This document shows positions 28,976 through 38,379 of a stretch of DNA of 64,000 nt, one piece after another (position 1 is the stretch's first letter; each line of letters starts with the position of its first letter). Position numbers and translations under genes: made by a program. Origin of the DNA: Cloacimonetes bacterium UBA5284 (GTDB lineage: Bacteria > Cloacimonadota > Cloacimonadia > Cloacimonadales > Cloacimonadaceae); NCBI GenBank assembly GCA_002410505.1, contig DHSO01000046.1:1-64000 (forward strand), written 5' to 3'. The notes under the pieces were generated by a model. It worked only from the letters and a program-made list of their open reading frames with translations. It did not search any database and was not told the origin of the DNA.

Positions 28976-29005
28976 TATATTCTCCCAATGAGATGAATTT
29001 TTGGC

Positions 29006-29058
29006 TTAAATAATTCAAAAAGCGGTACTTAAATACTTCAAAAAGCGTTACTTAGATA
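29006..29058. repeat. 23 bp tandem repeat in leader of the broken gene
   Basis: Two copies of a 23-base unit (TTAAATA-A/C-TTCAAAAAGCG-G/T-TAC) sit at 29006-29028 and 29029-29051, with a partial third (TTAGATATCTTCGC) after. They lie between the predicted minus-strand promoter and the start of the GLUG pseudogene, so they could be operator sites. Confidence 0.55.
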
Positions 29059-29093
29059 TCTTCGCTGAAGTATTCCACAAGCTTTATGATACT

Positions 29094-29121
29094 AGTATAT
29101 ACAAAACAACATTCATGTCAA
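29094..29121 (-). promoter_or_regulatory. Predicted sigma-70-type promoter of the GLUG pseudogene
   Basis: On the minus strand a perfect TTGACA (complement of 29116-29121) is followed after 16 bases by TATACT (complement of 29094-29099). The predicted transcript start is about 110 bases before the ATA codon. The rest of 28976-29367 holds no gene. Confidence 0.5.
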
Positions 29122-29367
29122 GTACTAATATTGAAATATCTATGCAGCATTTTATTCAATAAGATTGAAAGCAAGGGCGTTGGCAGAGAAAAATCTAATG
29201 TGCAGTATAATAAGTGATGGGAAATGAATACTAAGTGTAATAAACAGCCGGAAGGGGCTTTATGCGGTCTTGGAAACTTGAGTATCACGCCTATGCTCGA
29301 GGTATTGATGATTACCTTGAAAATGTTTGCTATAGCTGTTGACGGCTAATTCTATGCTTGGAAGGCT

Positions 29368-31179
29368 CTATGGTTCCGCGTATTCGTGACGTTTTCGATC
29401 TGTATGGTGAAGGATTTTTTTGCGTAGGCGGATATGGTCTGGCGTTATCTCCAGCAGTTCGTCTTCACCGATGTATTCCATGGCCTGTTCCAGACTAAAG
29501 ATGCGCGGGGGAATCAGTTTGATGGCGTCATCTTTGCCCGCGGCGCGGTTATTGGTTAGTTTCTTGCCCCGGCATACATTTATAACCAGGTCTTTATCTT
29601 TACTGTGTTGGCCTACCACCATGCCGGCATATACTTCGGTATTGGGGTGTATAAAAAAGGTCCCTCTGGCTTGAAAGCTATTCAATGAATAGGCTGTGGC
29701 GATTCCGTTTTCCATGGCTATCATCGAGCCATGAGAGTTTCCCGAGATTTCACCTTTATGGGGCTCATAATCCAGAAAGCACTGGCACATGGTTCCGGTT
29801 CCCCGGCTAATGGTCATAAACTCGTTGCGGCAGCCGATCAGACCGCGGGCGGGAATCTTGAATTCGAGGCGGGAGTATCCTTCCAAGGGAGGGTTCATGT
29901 TGATCAATTCTCCCTTGCGGCGCCCCATCATGTCTATCACCATGCCGACAAATTCTTCCGCTACGTCCACAGTTGCCAATTCGATAGGTTCCAAAAGCTT
30001 GCCATCAACCTCTTTATAGAGAACACGGGGTTTAGAAATCTGGAATTCATAGCCTTCCCGGCGCATGTTTTCCATCAGGATCGATAGTTGCAATTCGCCT
30101 CTGCCTTTCACGGTGAATGTATCTGCAGAATCGGTTTTTTCTACCAGAAGGGACACATTGGTCTGCAATTCTCTTTGCAGGCGTTCCCATATCTTTCCGG
30201 AGCTGATCCATTTACCGCTTTTGCCCATGAAGGGAGAATCGTTGATGATGAATTCCACAGCTATGGTAGGTTCGTCGATGCTGATACCCTGCAAGGGTAC
30301 AAGGCAATCCGGGGCGGACACTGTTTCGCCGATGTCGATCAGTTCCATGCCCGCGATGGTGATGATGTCGCCGGCTCTGGCACTTGCTACAGCTTTTTTG
30401 CGTAGACCTTCGTAAGTATAGAGTTCGGTGATTTTGTATTGAAGCTGTTTTCCATTGCGCCCCAACAGCATCATCGTATCACCGGTGTGAACGATGCCGC
30501 TGTGAATCTTGCCGGTGCCCATCTTGCCCACATAATTGTCGTATTCGATGGCGGATACCAGCATCTGAAAGGGGAGCTTGGGATCACCCTGTGCGTCCGG
30601 TACTTCGCGTATTATCATGTCCAACAGGGGAAAAATATCTACGGGTTGCTCGCCAAGTTCATTTATGGCGTAGGCATCTTTACCGGAGGCATAGATTACA
30701 GGGAAATCAAGCTGTTCACTGGAAGCATTCAGTTCCAGAAAGAGCTCGAAAATCATATCCAGGACATCGTGGGCACGGGCATTGGGGCGGTCTATCTTGT
30801 TGATCACAACGATGGGCTTCAGTCCCAAAGACAGGGCGTTTCGCAACACATACTTGGTTTGCGGCATGGGGCCTTCAAAGGCATCCACCAGTAGCAGCAC
30901 ACTATCCACCATCTTCATGATGCGCTGCACTTCACCGCCGAAATCTGAGTGACCGGGAGTATCTACCAGATTGATTTTGTAGTTGTGATAGATGAGAGAG
31001 GCATTCTTCGAAAATATAGTGATACCGCGTTCTTTTTCGATGTCGTTGGAATCCATCACCCGCTGGATCAATTTCTCGTTGTTTCGAAAAACCCCTGCCT
31101 GCCGTAACATGGCATCGACTAGAGTAGTTTTTCCATGATCGACGTGGGCGATGATGGCTAAGTTCTTTATTTTACGCAT
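29368..31179 (-). CDS. typA: Ribosome-associated GTPase TypA/BipA
   Basis: This 603-aa protein (normal length) is a translational GTPase of the EF-G superfamily that acts on the 50S subunit under stress and at low temperature. Seen: G1 AHVDHGKTTL (about residues 11-20), R-G-I-T-I switch, G3 DTPGH, G4 NKID, then the EF-Tu-like domain 2 and the TypA-specific C-terminal part (R-G-E-L-Q-L-S-I-L, GRRKGELINM, ARGLIGCRNEF). ATG 31179 is chosen because AAAGGA lies seven bases upstream; the frame is open 11 codons further up without a ribosome site. Transcribed alone, divergent from the protease gene. Highly confident assignment. Confidence 0.96.
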   Translation of the reverse strand: MRKIKNLAIIAHVDHGKTTLVDAMLRQAGVFRNNEKLIQRVMDSNDIEKERGITIFSKNASLIYHNYKINLVDTPGHSDFGGEVQRIMKMVDSVLLLVDAFEGPMPQTKYVLRNALSLGLKPIVVINKIDRPNARAHDVLDMIFELFLELNASSEQLDFPVIYASGKDAYAINELGEQPVDIFPLLDMIIREVPDAQGDPKLPFQMLVSAIEYDNYVGKMGTGKIHSGIVHTGDTMMLLGRNGKQLQYKITELYTYEGLRKKAVASARAGDIITIAGMELIDIGETVSAPDCLVPLQGISIDEPTIAVEFIINDSPFMGKSGKWISSGKIWERLQRELQTNVSLLVEKTDSADTFTVKGRGELQLSILMENMRREGYEFQISKPRVLYKEVDGKLLEPIELATVDVAEEFVGMVIDMMGRRKGELINMNPPLEGYSRLEFKIPARGLIGCRNEFMTISRGTGTMCQCFLDYEPHKGEISGNSHGSMIAMENGIATAYSLNSFQARGTFFIHPNTEVYAGMVVGQHSKDKDLVINVCRGKKLTNNRAAGKDDAIKLIPPRIFSLEQAMEYIGEDELLEITPDHIRLRKKILHHTDRKRHEYAEP

Positions 31180-31209
31180 TATTATCCTTTTGCTTCTACG
31201 AGCGGTGTT

Positions 31210-31238
31210 CATAAATTCTGATAGAGCGCATTAGTCAA
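31210..31238 (-). promoter_or_regulatory. Possible typA promoter
   Basis: On the minus strand TTGACT (complement of 31233-31238) and a weak -10 TTTATG (complement of 31210-31215) are 17 bases apart, about 30 bases before the typA start. Confidence 0.3.
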
Positions 31239-31368
31239 GCATTGTATTTGGTTTTTATCCTTGATGAGGGAGGAATTATTGCTCCGGGAAGATACATCTG
31301 ATAGCGCTAAACGCTTTGCGGGACCGGATCGGTGTGTTCCCGATCCCCGAGAGAGGCAATAAGATTAA

Positions 31369-31397
31369 TTGACAGATTTTGCCCTCTTAACTAGTTT
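31369..31397 (+). promoter_or_regulatory. Possible promoter of the subtilisin-like protease gene
   Basis: A perfect TTGACA at 31369-31374 is followed after 17 bases by a weak -10, TAGTTT (31392-31397). The ATG with GAGGT ribosome site is at 31434. Confidence 0.4.
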
Positions 31398-31433
31398 GCA
31401 AAAAAAATCAATCGACAGCGTTGAGGTACTGGT

Positions 31434-34400
31434 ATGAAAAGAACTCTTATGTTGGTATTGTTTTGTATTTTGTCGGCTATTTTATCTGCCAATGCGATTT
31501 TGGGCAAATCCATAAAACGTCCGCTATATGCTCCCAATATCGTGAAATTGCAGCTTTCCGAAACCGCGCTCCAGCGCAGCAATCTACCCCGGGGTCTTTA
31601 TGCAGAAAGTGAGAGTTTCGGGCTGCCTGAATTGGATGAAATCAAAAGTGAACTGGGCAATGCAAAGATTATCCGGGCTCACATCTCTTTGAAAGATAAA
31701 GAGTTTGAACGTAAACACGGAGTTGATCGCTGGTTCCTGGTAAAGTATAACAAAGCCATCGATGTATCCGCGGCCATCTTAAAGTTCAAGGGAAGCAGCT
31801 ACATAGAAAAGGCCATACCGGAATATATTGCCTATAGCACAGCCATACCAAACGATCCCTATTATGCCAGCAACTGGGGGCACAACAACACTGCGCAATT
31901 GCCTGCTTATACTGCAAGCGGGCACACCGGGCCCGGAGTAGGGATCATTGGCTTCGATACTGATATGCAAGCGGCTTGGGATCTATCTCAAGGCTATGGT
32001 CTTAGCTCGGTAGTAATAGGTATCATCGATACTGGTGTGGATACAGCTCATCCTGACCTGCGACTGGTTGCGGGATACGATTATGGGGATAACGACAGCA
32101 ATCCCATGGACGATTGTGCGGATCCCGGTCACGGTACTGCTTGCTCTGGAATAGCCGCGGGAATGGCGAACAACGCCCTCGGTATCACCGGCGTAGCCGG
32201 TGGCTGCAGCGTGATGCCTCTGAAAATAGCCGATTCTGCCGGCGATATGTACTTTACTTACATCGAAAACGCCCTCTACCATTGTGCCGATAACAATGTG
32301 GATGTGGCTAGCATGAGTTTTGGCGCGGAAGGAGGCATGGCTGAAGGTGAATCTCCCAGCACAGATACTGCCCTGGAATATGCTTACAGTCATGGAGTAA
32401 CCCTGCTGGCTGCCACTGCGAACAGGGACGATCCCACTATAGCCTATCCCTCCAATCACAACAAAGTGATTAGCGTCGGAGCCGCAAGCCCAAGCGGTGA
32501 AAGAAAAAGTGAGACTTCTTCCGATGGGGAAAATTGGTGGGGCTCAAACTACGGAGTGAGTATTCAAGACAACCCCAACGCTGTCGATGTGATGGCGCCT
32601 ACTATCCTTCCTACAACAGATATTACCGGAACCGGCAACGGATACAGCATTAACAGCGATTATTATATGTGGTTCAATGGAACTTCCTGCGCCACACCAT
32701 ATGCGGCGGGAATAGCAGCATTACTGATTTCAAATGACCCCAATCTCAGCCCTGCGCAAGTGCGTGAGACAATGGTTAGCACCTGCACGGATATGACTGT
32801 GGACGGTGGAGCCGGCTGGGATCGCTTCACCGGATACGGGCTATTAAACGCAAACAGCGCCCTGCTCATTCTGGAATTGGGAATTCCTCGCTGCCATATA
32901 GAGCATCCAGTTGATGGCTCGTTACATGAATTAAATAGCCAGATCCCAATCAGCGTAAACGCCACGGATTCTGATGGCAGCATCAGCAATGTGAAATTTT
33001 ATGTGGATGGAGTACTGAAGTATACCGATAGCAGCTATCCCTATGCATGGACTTGGGATACATCCGCTTACTCTGCCGGTAGCTACACGATCACAGCCCT
33101 TGCTACAGACAATTCTTCAAATACAGCAAACAACACGATCCAGATCTCGCTGATCACCCCTGCCGACGAAGGCTTTGAGAGCGGGGACTTATCTGCTCTT
33201 CCCTGGATTACCGGCTCAGCATCCGCTTGGACAGTGCAAAACAATCAGCACTACTGCGGCTCCTACGCCGCGCAAGCCGGAGACATAGGAGATTACGGAA
33301 CTAGTAGCCTCTCGATCAACCTCGATGTTAGCACAGCCGGCGATCTCTCATTTTCTTACAAAGTTAGCTCGGAAAATGGCTATGACTTCTTGAGCTTTTA
33401 CATCGATGACAGCTTGCAAGCACAGTGGTCCGGAGATATAGATTGGACTATTCACAACATAGCAGTGGCAAGCGGTGAACACACTTTCAGATGGACTTAC
33501 AGCAAAGACAGTTCGGTAGATTATGGCGAGGATAGTGCCTGGCTGGATCACATTGTGTTCCCGGAAATCAACCAAACATTTCCCCCTACAAACCTGAGCG
33601 GCAGTGCTGTCCCGGGATCGGTAAACCTTAGCTGGAACTCGGTTTTGAGTGACAATATAAGCGGTTTCAACATCTATCGTGACGATGTGTTTTTAGCCTT
33701 CAGCCCCTCCACTGCATATACTGATGCCACAGTCGTGACTGGAATAAGCTATACATACTATGTAACAGCTTTATACGGCTCTCCGGCAGTGGAATCCGCG
33801 CCCTCAAATTCCATCACGATTTGTCCCGGCATGATCACTGCGGACTACAACATCGGAAGTGGTAGCGGCAGCAATGATACTGATGAAGCATGCCCGATCA
33901 ATTCATATTATAAGAGCTTGCATGGTCAATCCGTCTATACGGCAGCAGAGCTCAATGCTGCCGGAATAAGCGGTCCCATTGAGATCAGCCGGATCGGCTT
34001 TGACGTGAGCGAAGAACCTGAATCTGCTTTGCCAAACTTCATCATCCGGATGAAACACAGTGCAGACGTCAATGCAGCCAACTGGCAGAGCGCTGCGGGC
34101 ATGCAAACGGTTTATACAAACGCTGCTTATATGCCTGATGCCGGAGGATACGATATGCTGGTGCTGGATCCGCCCTTCAGCTGGAATGGCGTCGACAATC
34201 TCGTAGTAGATACAGCCTTTAGCTTGCTTCAGAATTGGTCATATACCGGCAGGGTAAAATACAGCACTCTCTCAAACGGATACCGCTATGTGAGAAATGA
34301 TGGCAGCGATCAAACAAATGTGTTCTCAGGCGGATCCACAACTTCAAAACGTCCCAACATCCGGCTTTCTACACAATATATGATGCAGATTCCACGGATC

Positions 34401-36299
34401 GAAGTAAGCCACACTGCTATTGATTTTGGCACTGTATTGATAAATACTGCTCAAAGCTCTTCATTCACGATCTCAAACCCGGGCAATGCGCCGTTGAGCG
34501 GATCCATCACTGTACCCACCGGCTACAGTGTTAGTGCGGATAGCAGGGCAAACCGGAAAGAAGGGCTCTCTCTTTCCCGTTTAAGCGGTGCAGCATCCAG
34601 AAACACAATAACATATAGCGTAGATCCCGGAGAAAGTCTGGAGCTATTTGTTTCCTTTAGTCCCACGGCAGTTCAGGCCTACTTGGGAGATCTGGAAATC
34701 ACCCACAATGCCGAAGGAATGCCCCGGAGCATAGCTCTCAGTGGTCAGGGCGGAAAACCGGAGCTGGTGCTGAGTGACAATGCTTTCAGTGTGGATCTTG
34801 GGCCGGGTGAAGAGAGCACGCGTACTCTTACTATCTCAAACGCGGGTAATATGACATTGGATTATAGTATAGCTAAGGACAGCAGCGTATCCTGGCTGGA
34901 ACTGAATGGGGGAGAGTCTGTAAACAACGTCATCGTAAGTGGAGGCAGCGCGCAGCAAATCGAGATTGCTTTCAGCAGCGTGAGTCTGCCTGTGGGCAGC
35001 TACAGTGCTACAATATCCGGCACTTCAAATGATCCCGACTACGCCAATTTCAACATTGCAATAGCGTTTAATGTGAAAGCTCCTTTGATTCAAATCAGTA
35101 GCACAAGTCTGGATTTTGGCATGGTTCCCGTGGGAGAAAGTGCCGATAGCAGTTTCACGATTTCAAATCCCGGCAATGATACTCTGGAGGGAGAATTGAT
35201 CTGGAATCACATCCTGTTCAGCGTTTCTGAAGACAGAATTGAAGGACACAGGATCAGCGCAAAGCAGGATAGCCCGGAGGCAAGAGAATATTCCCGGCTT
35301 CAACCCTCGAGTCTGGCATTCAGTATCCCCGGAGGAGATAGCCGGACCTTCACTGTCTCGTTTTATGCAGCGGAGATGGGTGAATATAACGCTACAATTC
35401 AGATCGTAAGCAACGCTGCCGACGCGGCTCTCAGCCTCCAACTGAGCGCAATCGGTGTGCAAGCTGTTCTCCAGCATTATCCGAACTTTATCGAAGTGGA
35501 CATAGCCTTTGGAGAGTCCGCTACCGAGGGAATTCAAATCGAAAACAATGGTAATATCCCTCTCATTTACACTATAGCGCGGGCACCCGGTTCATCTCTC
35601 TTGTATACAATCAATGGTTCCTATTCCCCGGTTGAGGGCAGCTTGGCCCCCGGAGGCCGAGCATCAATAAGTCTTGGCATTCATGCCGATATCGAAGAGA
35701 GTGAGGTCTTTCAAGCAGTAGATATCAGCTGCAACGATCCGGACAATCCCTTTGTGAGGATTCCATTAGTTGTAAATACTTACAATCCCAATCACGCTCC
35801 GTTGCTCAACCTGCCGGATAGCATCAGTATGGATATGAATGGCTATCTGTTGCTGGATTTCACAGCTTATATCAGCGATCCCGACGGAGATGTAACAACA
35901 CTGGGAGTATCCGGAAACAGTAATGTCACAGTAAGCATCCAGGGCTATGTGGTTAGCTTCAGTCCCAACAGCGATTGGTATGGTGAGGAAACGATCACTT
36001 TCACACTATCCGACGGAAATCTGGAAACGAGCGATGATGTGCTGATGATTGTAAACTATGTAGTTTATGAGTTGGATGTTCCCGAGCCGATGATTATGGC
36101 AGATATGAACGGGATATCCATAAGCTGGCAAGCAATAAGCGATGCCCAGGAATACCACGTATACCGTTCCAGCAGTCCGGATGGGCCCTTCGAATTGATC
36201 GAAGTAACGAACAACACTTTCTATCTCGAAAGCACTATTGAAGATAAGGCTTTTTACTATATAAAAGCGGCGGTACCGGCGATAAGTGTAAAACAATAA
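31434..36299 (+). CDS. Secreted subtilisin-like (S8) serine protease with multidomain tail
   Basis: This 1,621-aa protein has a signal peptide (1-21, SANA-I) and a prodomain (about 25-140). The S8 catalytic domain has Asp199 (G-I-I-D-T-G-V-D), His233 (G-H-G-T-A) and Ser418 (N-G-T-S-C-A-T-P), with the oxyanion-hole Asn in AATANRD. The tail contains a bacterial Ig-like domain (about 485-580), a MAM/lectin-like choice-of-anchor domain (580-710; F-E-S-G-D-L then W-L-D-H-I-V), an FN3 domain (715-795) and a ~180-aa beta region. Three to four ASH/HYDIN-like domains follow (I-D-F-G-T-V..., L-D-F-G-M-V-P-V-G...), then a cadherin-like domain (about 1455-1545) and a final FN3. No FlgD-like sorting domain is seen at the C-terminus, unlike the two other large exported proteins here, so it may use another anchoring route. 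Probably degrades extracellular protein, fitting an amino-acid-fermenting lifestyle (inference). Confidence 0.9.
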   Translation: MKRTLMLVLFCILSAILSANAILGKSIKRPLYAPNIVKLQLSETALQRSNLPRGLYAESESFGLPELDEIKSELGNAKIIRAHISLKDKEFERKHGVDRWFLVKYNKAIDVSAAILKFKGSSYIEKAIPEYIAYSTAIPNDPYYASNWGHNNTAQLPAYTASGHTGPGVGIIGFDTDMQAAWDLSQGYGLSSVVIGIIDTGVDTAHPDLRLVAGYDYGDNDSNPMDDCADPGHGTACSGIAAGMANNALGITGVAGGCSVMPLKIADSAGDMYFTYIENALYHCADNNVDVASMSFGAEGGMAEGESPSTDTALEYAYSHGVTLLAATANRDDPTIAYPSNHNKVISVGAASPSGERKSETSSDGENWWGSNYGVSIQDNPNAVDVMAPTILPTTDITGTGNGYSINSDYYMWFNGTSCATPYAAGIAALLISNDPNLSPAQVRETMVSTCTDMTVDGGAGWDRFTGYGLLNANSALLILELGIPRCHIEHPVDGSLHELNSQIPISVNATDSDGSISNVKFYVDGVLKYTDSSYPYAWTWDTSAYSAGSYTITALATDNSSNTANNTIQISLITPADEGFESGDLSALPWITGSASAWTVQNNQHYCGSYAAQAGDIGDYGTSSLSINLDVSTAGDLSFSYKVSSENGYDFLSFYIDDSLQAQWSGDIDWTIHNIAVASGEHTFRWTYSKDSSVDYGEDSAWLDHIVFPEINQTFPPTNLSGSAVPGSVNLSWNSVLSDNISGFNIYRDDVFLAFSPSTAYTDATVVTGISYTYYVTALYGSPAVESAPSNSITICPGMITADYNIGSGSGSNDTDEACPINSYYKSLHGQSVYTAAELNAAGISGPIEISRIGFDVSEEPESALPNFIIRMKHSADVNAANWQSAAGMQTVYTNAAYMPDAGGYDMLVLDPPFSWNGVDNLVVDTAFSLLQNWSYTGRVKYSTLSNGYRYVRNDGSDQTNVFSGGSTTSKRPNIRLSTQYMMQIPRIEVSHTAIDFGTVLINTAQSSSFTISNPGNAPLSGSITVPTGYSVSADSRANRKEGLSLSRLSGAASRNTITYSVDPGESLELFVSFSPTAVQAYLGDLEITHNAEGMPRSIALSGQGGKPELVLSDNAFSVDLGPGEESTRTLTISNAGNMTLDYSIAKDSSVSWLELNGGESVNNVIVSGGSAQQIEIAFSSVSLPVGSYSATISGTSNDPDYANFNIAIAFNVKAPLIQISSTSLDFGMVPVGESADSSFTISNPGNDTLEGELIWNHILFSVSEDRIEGHRISAKQDSPEAREYSRLQPSSLAFSIPGGDSRTFTVSFYAAEMGEYNATIQIVSNAADAALSLQLSAIGVQAVLQHYPNFIEVDIAFGESATEGIQIENNGNIPLIYTIARAPGSSLLYTINGSYSPVEGSLAPGGRASISLGIHADIEESEVFQAVDISCNDPDNPFVRIPLVVNTYNPNHAPLLNLPDSISMDMNGYLLLDFTAYISDPDGDVTTLGVSGNSNVTVSIQGYVVSFSPNSDWYGEETITFTLSDGNLETSDDVLMIVNYVVYELDVPEPMIMADMNGISISWQAISDAQEYHVYRSSSPDGPFELIEVTNNTFYLESTIEDKAFYYIKAAVPAISVKQ

Positions 36300-36680
36300 G
36301 AAACATGAGCTCATCCAGTCCCTTGCCATAATAGTCCATAGCGGGCACACTGCTCATCGCACAGTAATTGCACTGTTGATCCCGGACATTTGTCCCTTCT
36401 ATGGCACTGCTCTCATTGCATACGTTCTCAGTACGCCGCATAGCAGATTATTGTCCTGATCATGGCTCGTACATCTTTATTGTGATCAGCAAAGAGCATC
36501 GCAATTGCGGGGGAGTGGCCGGGACTCAGTCTTAGCGATGGGTTTGATTATTCAGCGATGTTACATACCGATGTTACCGGATTTCCACACATTGAGTGCT
36601 ATTAGAGCAGAATCCTCTTGACAGATCTTCGGTAATGGATATAGTCGATAGCGTCAGGTGAGAAACGCATATTTTACGCT
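36300..36680. other. Intergenic region before the seven-gene operon
   Basis: About 380 bases with no gene-like frame on either strand. Only the promoter at 36618-36645 stands out. Confidence 0.6.
36618..36645 (+). promoter_or_regulatory. Predicted promoter of the 36.7-43.1 kb operon
   Basis: TTGACA (36618-36623), a 16-base spacer and TATAGT (36640-36645) lie just ahead of the first gene of the operon. The expected transcript start is near 36652. Confidence 0.5.
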
Positions 36681-36698
36681 ATGACAAGGGAGAAGACA

Positions 36699-37589
36699 TT
36701 GCTGTTACAGAAGTATTTTGAAACGCGAATGCAGATGATCGACGAGGGTTTACACATGGCCCTGAAATTTGATAAACGCTACGCGGGGCAATTGAAAGAG
36801 GCGATGCTGAAGGCAGTGATACCGGGTGGTAAACGATGGCGCCCTCTGCTCTTGATCGCAATCTACGAAATGTTGACCGGGCTGAAAAAGAACAACAAAC
36901 AGCTGCCGGATGTGGTGAAAGCTGCTTGCGCCGTGGAATTGATCCATAACGCTGCCATGGTGCACGACGATCTTCCCGCTTTAATGAACAAGAAAGAGCG
37001 CCGCGGATTGCCCGCGATTCATCAGGAATATGGCAACGCGGTGGCTATATTGGCAGCGGATGCCCTCTATACTCTCGGTTTCGAGCTGATGGGCGAGATT
37101 AAGGATGCCAAAAAAGCTAATCTGGCCATTCGCAATCTGTGTATCAATACCAAAAGTTATGGCCTCATCGGAGGTCAGGCAATAGATCTTGCCAGCAAAC
37201 GTAAGGTAATGAAGATCAATACATTGCGATATATAGACATGAAAAAGGTAGGTTCACTCTTACAAGCTGCGGCAGAGATTGCCAGCATCCTGGCAGGCAG
37301 CGACGAAAACACCCGCCAGATCATGAGCACTTATGCCATCAATCTGGGTATGGCATATCAGATGATCGAAGACATCGAAAAAGACTATGCCCGCGGCAGT
37401 GACGGGCTGGATTTTAATGAAGAATTTGTACCTGTATCAAAGGCAAGTTATACCGGACTTATGGGCTTTGACAAAGCTCGCAAACAAGTAGAGACTCTTT
37501 TGGAAGATTGTTCTCGCAGCATAAAACCTTATCCCAATAATGCCGTGCTGATGGAATTCATCCAGATGATCAGTGAGAAGCTGCCCTGA
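36699..37589 (+). CDS. Polyprenyl-synthase homologue with altered Asp-rich motifs
   Basis: The fold is clearly that of IspA-type trans-prenyl diphosphate synthases: P-G-G-K-R-W-R-P-L-L, V-H-D-D-L-P-A, R-R-G-L-P, A-I-L-A-A-D-A-L, G-G-Q-A-I-D-L. Several catalytic positions differ. The first Asp-rich motif reads DDLPALMNKKERRG, lacking the distal Asp of DDxx(xx)D. The second reads Q-M-I-E-D-I-E-K-D, where Glu replaces the first Asp of DDxxD. The usual K-T before it reads K-V. Activity may be changed or lost. Start: TTG 36699 has AGGGAG six bases upstream; the in-frame ATG 36681 has no good ribosome site. With TTG the protein is 296 aa, normal for the family. It heads a compact operon with PHP phosphatase, epimerase, methyltransferase and flippase-like genes, which hints at a lipid or lipid-linked glycan pathway (inference). 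Confidence 0.78.
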   Translation: MLLQKYFETRMQMIDEGLHMALKFDKRYAGQLKEAMLKAVIPGGKRWRPLLLIAIYEMLTGLKKNNKQLPDVVKAACAVELIHNAAMVHDDLPALMNKKERRGLPAIHQEYGNAVAILAADALYTLGFELMGEIKDAKKANLAIRNLCINTKSYGLIGGQAIDLASKRKVMKINTLRYIDMKKVGSLLQAAAEIASILAGSDENTRQIMSTYAINLGMAYQMIEDIEKDYARGSDGLDFNEEFVPVSKASYTGLMGFDKARKQVETLLEDCSRSIKPYPNNAVLMEFIQMISEKLP

Positions 37590-37596
37590 TACGGTC

Positions 37597-38379
37597 ATGA
37601 TCGATATTCACTGTCATATATTGCCAAATATTGATGACGGCTCCAAGGATACAGACAAAAGTCTGGAGCAGCTGAAAATCATGGAAGCGGGAGGCATAGA
37701 AAGGGTATATCTTACTTCTCATTATTTTCGGGGTCATTATCAATACAGCCGGGAAGAATACGACGCAAAGCTGGCGGCTCTGCAGGGTTCTGCCCGGAAC
37801 GCGGGTTTGGGGCTGGATTTGCAAAGTGGTTTTGAGGTCTTTGTGCAGCCGGGCATCATCACAGACATTCAGGAAAAAAATCTCTGCCTTAGCAATAGCA
37901 AATACCTGCTCATAGAAAGCGAACTAAACGGACTCCCCGGAGATTTTTACAGTAATGTGTATCCTATGTTGAAAGCGGGATACAAGCCAATTCTGGCTCA
38001 TGCAGAGCGCTATGTGAGCATCATGAAGAAGCCTTCCAGGGCCAGAGATCTGGTGGACAAAAATCTATATATCCAGACCAATGCCGGTGCGCTTTTAGGA
38101 TATTATGGCGAAAAGGTGCGGCAAACTGCGTGGGTGATTTTAGAGAATGGCTGGAGTCATTTTGTGGCCTCGGACGACCATGTGAGAGGGGATTACGTCG
38201 CACTCTTTGAAGCTCATCGGATGATATCCGAACGCATCGACGAACATACGGCAAATCTGCTCTGCAAGGACTTCCCAGCGGCCATTGGCAACGACGATAA
38301 AATCCCCTATACATACGTTTATGTGCAGCGCCCCAAAGGCAAACGCCGCAAGGGCATCCTGGAGAGTATCTTTGGCTAA
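37597..38379 (+). CDS. PHP-domain phosphatase (CpsB/YwqE-like)
   Basis: This 260-aa PHP-type metal-dependent protein opens with I-D-I-H-C-H-I-L-P-N-I-D-D-G-S-K-D, the start of CpsB/CapC/YwqE tyrosine phosphatases. It continues with TSHY, LAHAERY and SDDH, which supply the remaining metal ligands. In Gram-positives these enzymes dephosphorylate the BY-kinase that controls capsule synthesis; in Gram-negatives the substrate is less clear. ATG 37597 is eight bases after the upstream stop. The C-terminal ~40 residues are basic (R-P-K-G-K-R-R-K-G). The next gene overlaps its stop codon. No BY-kinase lies in the window. Confidence 0.8.
   Translation: MIDIHCHILPNIDDGSKDTDKSLEQLKIMEAGGIERVYLTSHYFRGHYQYSREEYDAKLAALQGSARNAGLGLDLQSGFEVFVQPGIITDIQEKNLCLSNSKYLLIESELNGLPGDFYSNVYPMLKAGYKPILAHAERYVSIMKKPSRARDLVDKNLYIQTNAGALLGYYGEKVRQTAWVILENGWSHFVASDDHVRGDYVALFEAHRMISERIDEHTANLLCKDFPAAIGNDDKIPYTYVYVQRPKGKRRKGILESIFG

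Noticed and set aside
31326..31346. Hairpin GGATCGG/CCGATCC as a terminator
   Set aside because: No T-tract on either strand; it lies in the divergent promoter region of typA and the protease, where a terminator is not expected.
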